From Pedococcus dokdonensis (GTDB lineage: Bacteria; Actinomycetota; Actinomycetes; Actinomycetales; Dermatophilaceae): 64,000 nucleotides of DNA. Of this stretch, positions 17,549-24,978 are shown in pieces. The DNA is taken from the NCBI RefSeq assembly GCF_900104525.1, contig NZ_LT629711.1, positions 3,100,001-3,164,000 on the forward strand. Reading direction: 5' to 3'. Numbering within the stretch: position 1 is the stretch's first letter; every line of letters begins with the position of its first letter. The notes under the pieces were generated by a model, which worked only from the letters and a program-made list of their open reading frames with translations, was not told the DNA's origin and ran no database searches. A program made the position numbers and the translations under genes.

Positions 17549-19066
17549 TCAGGCGAAGCCGTGCCGGTCGAGCGGGGCGACCAGCTCGTCCTCCTCGAAG
17601 GACAGGTGCGCGAGCAGGGTCTCGGACAGCCGGTCGACGACCCGCTGCAGCTCGTCGGTGCCGGACGCGCCGGACACGAGCCCGACGAGCGCCTCGTCGA
17701 GCTGTTCGAGGACGTCGTGGATGACCAGGTGCTCCTGCTCCAGCCGGTCCAGGACTGGGGTCAGCGCCGGCTCGCTGCGTCGCAGGTGCGGGAAGACCGA
17801 GCGGTCCTCGAGCCCGTGGTGCCCGGTGACGAACCGGCAGTACTGCGCGCAGTAGGCGCCCAGGGTCCAGTTGTTCTGACGCATGGTGAGCTCGTTGATG
17901 GCGTTGCGGGCGCGGTGCGCCTGCTCTTCGCCGGCCACCACCTGCTCGACGATGTCGCGCAGCCGCGCCAGCTCGGCACGCAGCCCGTCGTGCACCTCGA
18001 CGAGATGCGCCCCGGCGCCCGAGTGCCGTTGTGCTGCAACTCCTTCCGAGATGGACGAACCAGACGAGGTATGCGGCCCGCCCACCTCTGTCGCGTCCGC
18101 TGGCTCGGGCTCGACGTCCGCGGGAGACACCGCGGCGGCCTCGGGGGAGGGCCCGGCAGCGCGCCGAGCGCGCTCGGCGTCGACCAGCTCGCGCACCGCG
18201 GGCGCGACCTCGTGGGCGAACCGGTCGACCTGCTCGAGACTGTTCACGGCCAGGATGTAGGTGCTCATCCCCTCGGTCAGCGTGAGCTCGGCGAGCTGCT
18301 CGGCCCAGTCGCGCGGGGTGCCCTGCAGCATCGCACCGGGGCGCGTCCCGGACCCCGACCCGAACCGCCCGTGGATGTTGTAGAGCCGTCGGATGGCGGC
18401 CGGGTCACGGCCCGCCTTGACCGCAGCCTCGTCGATGGTCCGGTTGTGGCCACGCAGCGTGTCGGGCGCGACATACCCCATGCTCGGGAGCCAACCGTCC
18501 GCAGACCGGCCGGTGAGGCGGAGCATCCGCGGTTTGAGGGCACCCAGCCAGATCTCGACGGGGTGCGCGGGCGCGGGTCCCGGGTGCAGGCCGACGACGC
18601 GGTGGTGCCGGCCCTCGACGCGGACCGTGGGCGCGCCCTCGCCGCCCCACACGGCGCGGATGACCGCCATCGCCTCGGTGAGGGACTCGATCGACTCGCC
18701 CGGGGTGAGGCGCTCGCCGCCGGCCGCGACGATGGCGTCGAAGAAGGCACCGGTGCCCAGCCCGAGCTCGACCCGACCACCGGAGAGCCGGTCGAGGGTG
18801 GCGACGCTGCGGGCCAGCACGACGGGTGGGCGCAGGGGCAGGTTGGCGACGTTGGGCGCCACCCGGATCGAGGTGGTGCGGGCCGCGATGAACGAGAGCA
18901 GGGTCCAGGTGTCGAGGTGCTTGGCCTGGTAGGGGTGGTCCTGGATGGTCACCAGGTCGAGCCCGGCCACGTCGGCCGCCTCGCTCAGCTCGAGCACGAG
19001 GTCGGCCGCCGCGGCGTCGGGGCTCGGGAAGATCCCGAACTGGAGGTCCTGCCCGTAGTCGGTCAC
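17549..19066 (-). CDS. LLM-class (F420-type) oxidoreductase fused to hemerythrin domain
   Basis: 505 residues. Residues 1-300 are a luciferase-like TIM barrel (LQFGIFPSPDAA, VTIQDHPYQAKHLDTW, GGRVELGLGTGAFFDAI, GRSADGWLPSMGY), using FMN or F420. A Pro/Ala/Ser linker (301-350) joins a hemerythrin domain with candidate di-iron ligands H354/H359, H416/E420, H427, E445/H446/H450, H487 and E491. Start GTG 19066 has AGGA five bases upstream and lies 7 bp after the TPR gene. The fusion suggests oxidoreductase activity linked to O2, NO or iron. Confidence 0.85.
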   Translation of the reverse strand: MTDYGQDLQFGIFPSPDAAAADLVLELSEAADVAGLDLVTIQDHPYQAKHLDTWTLLSFIAARTTSIRVAPNVANLPLRPPVVLARSVATLDRLSGGRVELGLGTGAFFDAIVAAGGERLTPGESIESLTEAMAVIRAVWGGEGAPTVRVEGRHHRVVGLHPGPAPAHPVEIWLGALKPRMLRLTGRSADGWLPSMGYVAPDTLRGHNRTIDEAAVKAGRDPAAIRRLYNIHGRFGSGSGTRPGAMLQGTPRDWAEQLAELTLTEGMSTYILAVNSLEQVDRFAHEVAPAVRELVDAERARRAAGPSPEAAAVSPADVEPEPADATEVGGPHTSSGSSISEGVAAQRHSGAGAHLVEVHDGLRAELARLRDIVEQVVAGEEQAHRARNAINELTMRQNNWTLGAYCAQYCRFVTGHHGLEDRSVFPHLRRSEPALTPVLDRLEQEHLVIHDVLEQLDEALVGLVSGASGTDELQRVVDRLSETLLAHLSFEEDELVAPLDRHGFA

Positions 19067-19073
19067 GGTGGTC

Positions 19074-19454
19074 CTAGGCGGTGACGGGCGCGCCGTAGGC
19101 GACCGGTCGCTCGTGGTCACCGAGCACCTCGGCGAGCGCGAGGTGCCGCCGGGCGTCGTCGTGCCGGCCCCGGCGCTGGAGGGTGCGACCCAGCAGCAGG
19201 TGCAGGTAGCCGTCGTCGGGCGCCTCGTCGACGAGGGTCCGCAGCTCGGTCTCGGCGCGACCGAGCTGGGCCGACCCGAAGTAGGCGCGCGCCAGCAACA
19301 GCCGCAGGTCGGCGGTGCCGTGCAGGTGCTCGGCGGTCGCCGACTCGTCGACCAGCTCGCGCAGGGCGTTGGCCGCGGCGCTGAAGTCGCCGTGGTCGAA
19401 GAGGCTCCGGGCCCAGTCGAGCCGGAGGGCGAAGGGCGTGCTGCTCATGGTCAT
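19074..19454 (-). CDS. TPR-repeat protein
   Basis: 126 residues containing about three tetratricopeptide-like helix pairs (DHGDFSAAANALREL, DLRLLLARAYFGSAQLGRAETEL, GYLHLLLGRTLQRRGRHDDARRHL). Probably a scaffold or adaptor. It directly precedes and is almost certainly co-transcribed with the LLM-hemerythrin gene. ATG 19454 is taken; ATG 19448 is also possible. A 22-bp inverted repeat lies just upstream. Confidence 0.75.
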   Translation of the reverse strand: MTMSSTPFALRLDWARSLFDHGDFSAAANALRELVDESATAEHLHGTADLRLLLARAYFGSAQLGRAETELRTLVDEAPDDGYLHLLLGRTLQRRGRHDDARRHLALAEVLGDHERPVAYGAPVTA

Positions 19455-19465
19455 GCCTGCTCAAC

Positions 19466-19487
19466 AATAGTTCGATATTCAACTATT
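19466..19487. promoter_or_regulatory. AT-rich inverted repeat upstream of the TPR-LLM pair
   Basis: AATAGTT (19466-19472) and AACTATT (19481-19487) are perfect 7-bp arms around an 8-base spacer. The site stands out in a 72 % GC background and lies 12 bases above the TPR start codon, where an operator would be expected. The binding protein is unknown. Confidence 0.5.
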
Positions 19488-19491
19488 CCGG

Positions 19492-21159
19492 TCACGAGCC
19501 CTCGGCGGCGGCGAGGGTCCGCAGGTAGGACTCGGCGCCACGCTCCAGACCGTCGGTGACCCCGCTGCCGCCCAGCGTGGTCACGTCGCGGAGCCAGTCC
19601 GGGATCATCCCGTAGTGGGCGACGCCGTCGGCGTTGTAGTCCCACGTGCGGGTGCCGGTCTGTTGCCTGCCCGCCGAGCCACTGCCGTCGATCGTGGTGA
19701 ACGGGTAGCCGATCGTGCGCCCCTGCGGCGGCCTGGGCGTCCCGCCGAAGCCGTTCATGTCGGTGCCGTAGCCGTAGCCGACGCCGTACTTCGCGCGCAG
19801 CGCCGCGGTCGCGTCCATGTCCTCGACGAACTCGGTGGCGTCGTGGCCGTACTGCGCGATGAACCCGCCACGGCGGTAGACCCGCTCGGCCAGCTCGGGC
19901 GCCATCCACGAGTGGGACGACACGACCCCGGGGTAGCCCGCCGCATCGAGCAGGTCGAGCGTGCGGGTGGCCGCCTTGACGCTCATATGGTCGACCTCGA
20001 CGACCATGCCCCGCGCCATCATCCCCTTGAGCGCGTACTCCCCCAGCGAGGTCAGGCCCTTGGGGTTGCAGTGCGGGCCCTTCGGGTAGATCGGGACGGT
20101 CGCGCCCAGCGGGACGAAGGGCGCGAGCTCGGGCGGGATCACCCCGGTGGCCACCGTGTTGTCGTGCAGGGTGGTGTCGCAGTGCCGCGCGTCCCACCAG
20201 CGTCCGGTGTTGAGGAAGTTGCCGAGGTTGACGATGACGCCTTGTGTGCCCTCGTCGAAGCGCACCCCACACAGCGCGTTGTCGAACTTGTGGCACAAGA
20301 ACATCGAGCGGACCCCGAGGCCGTGCAGCTCGGTCAGGCCGGCGTCGATCTGCGCCCTGGAGCAGAGGGGCAGGCCCAGGTAGGTCTTGCAGCCGAACGG
20401 GTTCGAGACCTCGACGCCGAGGATCACGGCGAGCTTGCCCTGGCTGACGTAGGTGCGGGCTTCGCTGGCGGAGTACGCGATCCGGAACCAGCCCTTGCCG
20501 GCGCCGCCGTACTGCCCGTCGATGAAGGCCTCGAGCTTCTTGGTCTCGGCGATCTGCCGCCGGACCGTCGACATGTCGTCGCACGAGTACTTGTTGACCT
20601 GCAACGGCAGGCTGCAGAGCACGTTGTTGTTCACAGCGTCGGCGACCATGACGCGCTCGCCACCGCGCCAGGCCCGCTCGACCCACTTGTAGTACATCTG
20701 CTGGTGGGTGAGCGAGCTCCATTTGGGCCAGTCCTTGAAGGACGGCCAGCCGACCGGGTCGTGGGTGTGCGCCGGGCCGTCGCCCTCGAGGTTGGTGAGG
20801 TTCTCGAGGAGGGCGAGCTGGCCGTTGGGGTAGTGGTTGGGGCAGTCCTGCAGGGCGGCGGCGATCCCGTTGGGGCTGAACGTCTTGCCGCACACGATGC
20901 TGCCGCCGAAACCCACGTCGGACATCAGGTGGGTGTGCGCGTCGACGGTGCCGCGGACCGTCCCGTCCGGTGCCGTGCCGGACGCGGGCGTGCCGGTGAT
21001 GTTCACCTGCGAGTCGGGGCTCTGCGGGTTGACCGGCGTCCAGGGGTCCGCGGCCCGGGCCGACCCCGCCGTCGCGAGCGCAGCCGCGGCGAGGGTGGCG
21101 ACCGCCACCACGCGGGTGAGCTGCCGGGATCTGTTCCAGGTCGTCGCGAACCGCCTCAT
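19492..21159 (-). CDS. Secreted membrane-dipeptidase-like amidohydrolase (M19-related)
   Basis: 555 residues. A Sec-type signal ends near AGSARA (36). The metal-dependent amidohydrolase fold is shown by VDAHTHLMSD (H74, H76), later histidines in SMFLCHKFDNALC, VVEVDHMSVKAA and VVSSHSWM, and a C-terminal YGYGTDMNGFGG. M19 dipeptidases cleave dipeptides, including D-amino-acid ones, so a role outside the membrane in peptide recycling is plausible. Several cysteines suggest disulfides. ATG 21159 begins MRRFATTWNRSRQ. Confidence 0.8.
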   Translation of the reverse strand: MRRFATTWNRSRQLTRVVAVATLAAAALATAGSARAADPWTPVNPQSPDSQVNITGTPASGTAPDGTVRGTVDAHTHLMSDVGFGGSIVCGKTFSPNGIAAALQDCPNHYPNGQLALLENLTNLEGDGPAHTHDPVGWPSFKDWPKWSSLTHQQMYYKWVERAWRGGERVMVADAVNNNVLCSLPLQVNKYSCDDMSTVRRQIAETKKLEAFIDGQYGGAGKGWFRIAYSASEARTYVSQGKLAVILGVEVSNPFGCKTYLGLPLCSRAQIDAGLTELHGLGVRSMFLCHKFDNALCGVRFDEGTQGVIVNLGNFLNTGRWWDARHCDTTLHDNTVATGVIPPELAPFVPLGATVPIYPKGPHCNPKGLTSLGEYALKGMMARGMVVEVDHMSVKAATRTLDLLDAAGYPGVVSSHSWMAPELAERVYRRGGFIAQYGHDATEFVEDMDATAALRAKYGVGYGYGTDMNGFGGTPRPPQGRTIGYPFTTIDGSGSAGRQQTGTRTWDYNADGVAHYGMIPDWLRDVTTLGGSGVTDGLERGAESYLRTLAAAEGS

Positions 21160-21214
21160 CGTGCGCCTCCGAGGATCGAGGGGCCGACTCTGCGGTGAGC
21201 CGACCCGCCGCACG

Positions 21215-21227
21215 TTACCGGCGGTAA
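21215..21227. promoter_or_regulatory. Palindrome TTACCGGCGGTAA upstream of the dipeptidase
   Basis: A perfect odd-centred palindrome (TTACCG-G-CGGTAA) lies 56 bases above the dipeptidase start. The form resembles TetR-family operators. The regulator is not in the immediate vicinity. Confidence 0.45.
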
Positions 21228-21312
21228 GGGAGGCGCGCTCGGCGAGCGGGCCCGCGAGGGTGGGCACCCGGCATACCTGCGGCGACGGGGGCGACGACGC
21301 GTGAGGTGCGGC

Positions 21313-21840
21313 TCAGGCGTCGGCGAGCTCGCGCCGCACGTGCTCCACGACCCCGTCGGCGGCGGCGACGACCTCGGAGTAGGTGCGGTCGAAGGCCGAG
21401 TCGTCGCCGTACCACGGGTCGTCCATGTCGAGGTCGCCGTCGCCGGCCGCGACGGGGTCGAACGACCGGAACATCCGCACCTTGGCGCGCTGGGTGTCGG
21501 TGCGGGCCATCCGGGTCAGCTCGCGCAGGTGGCCCGCGTCAGCCGCGAGGACGAGGTCGACCTGGTCCAGCCAGGACCGGTCGAACCGGCGCGCCACGTG
21601 GTCGCGCCCGCCGAAGTCGTCATGCCCGTTGCGCGCCAGCACCGCGAGGGTGCGCGGGTCGGCGGGGTTGCCGACCTCCCAGGAGTGGGTGCCGGCCGAG
21701 TCGACGACCACGCGGTCGCCCAGCCCGGCCGCCTCGAACCGCTCCCGCAGCACGAACTCACCCATGGGGGAGCGGCAGATGTTGCCGGTACAGACGACGG
21801 TGACGCGATAGGGGCGCTGCTGGGCGTGGTGCGGAGCCAT
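21313..21840 (-). CDS. Low-molecular-weight protein-tyrosine phosphatase
   Basis: 175 residues. The phosphate-binding loop VCTGNICRSP (C17, R23) and the general-acid region DPWYGDDSAF are intact. In actinobacteria such enzymes (PtpA-like) dephosphorylate tyrosine or arginine residues. ATG 21840 is chosen; an in-frame ATG at 21858 would place the start 8 bp from the M56 stop codon and couple the two genes. It is the last gene of the leftward cyd cluster. Confidence 0.88.
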   Translation of the reverse strand: MAPHHAQQRPYRVTVVCTGNICRSPMGEFVLRERFEAAGLGDRVVVDSAGTHSWEVGNPADPRTLAVLARNGHDDFGGRDHVARRFDRSWLDQVDLVLAADAGHLRELTRMARTDTQRAKVRMFRSFDPVAAGDGDLDMDDPWYGDDSAFDRTYSEVVAAADGVVEHVRRELADA

Positions 21841-21866
21841 GCGTCCATTCAACGCCATCGGCTCGT

Positions 21867-22727
21867 TCAACCCAGCGCGACGACCAGAAGGACCACGGGG
21901 GCGGCGAGGACAGCGACCGCGAACGCCAGCATGGCCGCCCGCAGCCACGGCGCCGCGGGCGGTTCGGTGAGCAGCCGCATGCGTGCGGCCGTGGTCGGCT
22001 GGTCGTTGGTCGCGCCGAGTGCCGTGTCCGGGTGGCTCGCCGACGCGAGCGCGGCCAGGGCGCGGGCGAGTGGCACCGGACCGACCGCGCGTCGGGCCGC
22101 CCGGTCGGCGAGCACCTCGATCAGCAGGTGCACCTCGCGCAGCGCGGCCGCAGCCCGCAGCCGGGCAGGGACGGCTCGGTGGAGGACGCTGAAGAACTCC
22201 AGGACGAGATCGTGCCGGGCCCGCAGGTGCGCGCGTTCGTGGGCCATCACCGCGGCGAGCTCGTCAGGCGGCAGGGCCGCGAGGGTGCCCTCGGTGAGGA
22301 CGACACGACGCCGCAGACCGGGCAGGCAGTATGCCGTCGGCGTGGGGTGCGCGAGCACGCGGACGTGGTCGCCGGTGTCGGTGCCGAGCGCGTCGACGAG
22401 GGTGCGTTGCTCGCGTCGCTGCGCCCGCAGCCGGGTGCCGATGGTGTGCCCCGACCAGAGCAGCCGGCCGAGCATCGCACCGCTGAACGCCACCGCGACG
22501 ACCGGCACCCAGCGGGGGAGGGTGGTCGACAGGGTGGCCGACAGCGCGGCTGCCGGGGCGACGGCCAGCGCCGCCACGACGCCCGCGAGCGACACCGACT
22601 GCCACACCAGCAGCGCCTCTCTCGGCGCTCGGCGGAACTCCGGGCGCCGGGCCATCATCCGTGGCGCCGGGCCCGCCAGCCCCAGGGCGAGGACGGCCAG
22701 CCCGGCCGTCGCGAGCGTGCTGCTCAG
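21867..22727 (-). CDS. M56 (BlaR1-type) membrane metalloprotease
   Basis: 286 residues. Hydrophobic helices at about 5-20, 42-62 and 74-90 precede the zinc motif HERAH (163-167) and a C-terminal helix (AMLAFAVAVLAAPVVLLVVAL). It has no penicillin-binding sensor domain, so it is the short actinobacterial BlaR1-like form that is expected to cleave the partner BlaI. No ATG/GTG/TTG start is available at the natural N-terminus: CTG at 22727 overlaps the blaI stop (CTGA) and begins LSSTLATAGLAVL, implying coupled initiation at CTG. Confidence 0.82.
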   Translation of the reverse strand: MSSTLATAGLAVLALGLAGPAPRMMARRPEFRRAPREALLVWQSVSLAGVVAALAVAPAAALSATLSTTLPRWVPVVAVAFSGAMLGRLLWSGHTIGTRLRAQRREQRTLVDALGTDTGDHVRVLAHPTPTAYCLPGLRRRVVLTEGTLAALPPDELAAVMAHERAHLRARHDLVLEFFSVLHRAVPARLRAAAALREVHLLIEVLADRAARRAVGPVPLARALAALASASHPDTALGATNDQPTTAARMRLLTEPPAAPWLRAAMLAFAVAVLAAPVVLLVVALG

Positions 22728-23146
22728 GGCGCCTTCGTCCCCGTGCGGGAATGGTGCCGCGCCTCGACCTCGGCGAGGGCGGCCTTGAGGTCGGCGATCT
22801 CGTCGGGGGAGGCGTCGCCGAGGAAGTGCAGCATCGCCGAGCGCCGGTCGTCGGTGCCCATGCCGTGCAGCTGGTCGAGCATCGTGGAGGCGGTCAGCTC
22901 CTCGCGGGAGCCGGCGGGGGAGTAGCGGTAGGCGCGTCCGCCGCGCTCCTGGGTCAGCAAGCCGGCCTCGGCGAGGCGGCCCATCACGGTCATCACGGTC
23001 GTGTAGGCCAGGGTGCGGCTCGCGGCAAGGGAGTCGTGCACCTCGCGCACCGGGACCGGCGCCCGGCCCTCCTCGGCCGCCCGCCATACCTCGTCCATCA
23101 CGGCGCGCTCGAGCTCGCCGAGCGTGTTCATCGCCTTGCGGGGCAC
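22724..23146 (-). CDS. BlaI/MecI/CopY family repressor
   Basis: 140 residues. The N-terminal winged helix (LGELERAVMDEVWR, SRTLAYTTVMTVMGRLAEAGLL, GGRAYRYSPAGSREEL) is typical BlaI, followed by the dimerisation/cleavage region. GTG 23146 has AGGAGG five bases upstream; GTG 23152 overlaps that ribosome site. It lies directly behind cydC and in front of the M56 protease. The family binds TACA/TGTA-like dyads, and paired TACTAC-N5-GTAGTA sites stand upstream of cydA, so it most likely represses the whole cyd operon. Confidence 0.88.
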   Translation of the reverse strand: MPRKAMNTLGELERAVMDEVWRAAEEGRAPVPVREVHDSLAASRTLAYTTVMTVMGRLAEAGLLTQERGGRAYRYSPAGSREELTASTMLDQLHGMGTDDRRSAMLHFLGDASPDEIADLKAALAEVEARHHSRTGTKAP

Positions 23147-23148
23147 GG

Positions 23149-24978
23149 TCACCTCCTGGCTGGGTTCGTGGTCGTGGTCGTGGTCGGGGTCGTGGTCGGG
23201 GTCGTGCTCGTGGACGTCGTCGCGATCGCGCCGCCCGGGGTGGCCGCGGCGCCCGGGGTGGCCACGGCGCCCGGGGTGGCCGGGGCGCTCGGGCCGTTCG
23301 CCGGGCTCGGGGCGGCCGCGGCGAGGTCAATGATGCCGTGCGCGTCGGCCAGGCCCTCGGGTCGGTGGCTCACGACGACGACGCTGCGGTCGGCGCGGGC
23401 GGCGAGCAGGTCGCGCATCACGGCCACCGCCGTGGGGTGGTCGAGGTGCGCCACCGGTTCGTCGAGCAGCAGCACCGGTCGCCCGGACAGCAGAGCACGG
23501 GCAATGGACAGCCGGGCCCGTTCGCCGCCACTCAGCCCTCGGCTGCCGGCACCGAGCCGGGTGTCGAGGCCGTCAGGCAGGCTCGCGAACCAGTCGCCGA
23601 GACCGGCGGCGGCCAGCGCGCCCGTCAGGTCGGGGTCGTCCGCCGCCGGCCGGGCGAGGTGCAGGTTCGCGCGCAAGGTCGTCGCGAAGACGTGCGGGTC
23701 GTCGTCCACGATCGCGAACAGCTGCCGCACCTCGGCGAGCGACAGCCTGAGGGCGTCGCGGCCGTCGACGAGGTAGCGGCCGGCCGTCGGGTCGAGCTGG
23801 CGCGCCACCACGGCAAGGAGGGTGGACTTGCCGGAGCCCGAAGGGCCGGTGACGGCGACCACCTGGCCCGGTGCGACCTCGAGGTCGGCGCCCGCGAGCG
23901 CGGCCCGCCGACCGTCCCAGGAGGCGCCGATGCCGCGCAGCCGCAGGTGCGGGACCCGTCGCCCCCCTCCTGCAGCAACCTTTGCTAGCAAACGTTGCTG
24001 ACTGACGGACAGGTTGCAACCTGTCCTTCGTTCAGTTTCCTTTGCTAGCAAAGGTTCGTGCAGGGGGTCGCTGACGGCAGGGCGCTCGTCGAGCAGGGCG
24101 TCGAGCCGCCGACCGGCCGCTGCCGCGCGGGCGTGCGCGCGCGCCGCTTCGGGCAGCGCGCCGAACACCTCGGCGAGTGCGTACGGCGCCAGCACGAGCA
24201 GCGCCGACACCGGCCCGCCGTGCCCGCTGCGGCCGGCGACGACAGCGCACGCGACGGTCGCGATCGCGGTGGACAGCGGCAGCATCCCGGTGGCGATGGC
24301 CCGGCCGCGACTCTGCCGTCGGCCCGCGTGGGCCACCTGCCGTTGCGCGTCCGCCACCCAGCCCCGGGCCGCGGCACCGGCGCCGACGGCCTGGAGCTCC
24401 AGTGCCTGGCTGGCCACCAGCTCGGTGACGCGGGCCAGCTCTCCGCGAGCGGTGCCGAGGTCGTCCATCGAGCGGGCCTCGAGCCGTCCGGCGAGCAGCG
24501 TCGTGAACGCGGCGACGAGCAGGAGGGCGGCCACGACCGCACCCGCGGCCGGCTCGACCCAGGTGCAGAGCCCCACCGTCGCCAGTCCGGCGAGCGCGCT
24601 CGTGAGGAGCGGCACGCTGACCCGCACCTGCGCCTCCACCCGCTCGCTCAGGTCGTCGACGACACCCGCAAGCACGGCGGCCCGGCCGCGCCGGGGAAGG
24701 CGGGCCGGGGTCAGCGGGAGCAGCGCGGCATACAGGCGGGTGCGGGCGGTGGCGAGGTCGTCGAGGGCGGCGTCGTGCGACCTCAGCCGCTCCCAGTAGC
24801 GGAACACCGGTCGCGCCATCCCGAACGTCCGCACCGCGACGATCGCGGTGAGGAGGGTGAGGATCACCGGCCGTTCGGCGGCGCGGACCACGAGCCAGCC
24901 CGAGGTGGCGGTCAGCGCGACACCGGAGGCGAGGGCGACGCCACCGAGCCCGCCGGCAGCGAGGATGCGCGGGCTCAT
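23149..24978 (-). CDS. cydC: Thiol reductant ABC exporter subunit CydC
   Basis: 609 residues, an ABC exporter half with N-terminal membrane helices and a nucleotide-binding domain: Walker A GPSGSGKSTLL (about 377), LSGGERARLSIARAL signature and LLLDEPVAHLD Walker B. CydDC exports cysteine/glutathione and is needed to assemble cytochrome bd. Its ATG overlaps the cydD stop (ATGA). Two oddities: residues about 306-334, between membrane and ATPase domains, are encoded by an 84-bp AT-richer inverted repeat; and the last 55 residues are a low-complexity Ala/Pro/Gly then Thr/Pro tail not expected in CydC. Confidence 0.9.
   Translation of the reverse strand: MSPRILAAGGLGGVALASGVALTATSGWLVVRAAERPVILTLLTAIVAVRTFGMARPVFRYWERLRSHDAALDDLATARTRLYAALLPLTPARLPRRGRAAVLAGVVDDLSERVEAQVRVSVPLLTSALAGLATVGLCTWVEPAAGAVVAALLLVAAFTTLLAGRLEARSMDDLGTARGELARVTELVASQALELQAVGAGAAARGWVADAQRQVAHAGRRQSRGRAIATGMLPLSTAIATVACAVVAGRSGHGGPVSALLVLAPYALAEVFGALPEAARAHARAAAAGRRLDALLDERPAVSDPLHEPLLAKETERRTGCNLSVSQQRLLAKVAAGGGRRVPHLRLRGIGASWDGRRAALAGADLEVAPGQVVAVTGPSGSGKSTLLAVVARQLDPTAGRYLVDGRDALRLSLAEVRQLFAIVDDDPHVFATTLRANLHLARPAADDPDLTGALAAAGLGDWFASLPDGLDTRLGAGSRGLSGGERARLSIARALLSGRPVLLLDEPVAHLDHPTAVAVMRDLLAARADRSVVVVSHRPEGLADAHGIIDLAAAAPSPANGPSAPATPGAVATPGAAATPGGAIATTSTSTTPTTTPTTTTTTNPARR
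23975..24058. repeat. 84-bp inverted-repeat element in frame within cydC
   Basis: Two 38-bp arms (23975-24012 and 24021-24058) match at 29 of 38 positions around the self-palindromic centre GTTGCAAC. The centre extends to the perfect 20-mer GGACAGGTTGCAACCTGTCC, and each arm holds its own palindrome around TTTGCTAGCAAA. GC is about 50 % against about 73 % around it. The length is a multiple of three; the reading frame stays open and each arm gives LLAK through TTG CTA GCA AAG, codons rare here. It looks like an inserted palindromic element. Confidence 0.85.

Noticed and set aside
21867-23146. Beta-lactam-sensing BlaR1-BlaI system
   Set aside because: The M56 protein lacks the C-terminal penicillin-binding sensor, and no beta-lactamase is in the operon. 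The serine hydrolase at 1.3 kb has KNG and SDH in place of KTG and SDN and lies 20 kb away.
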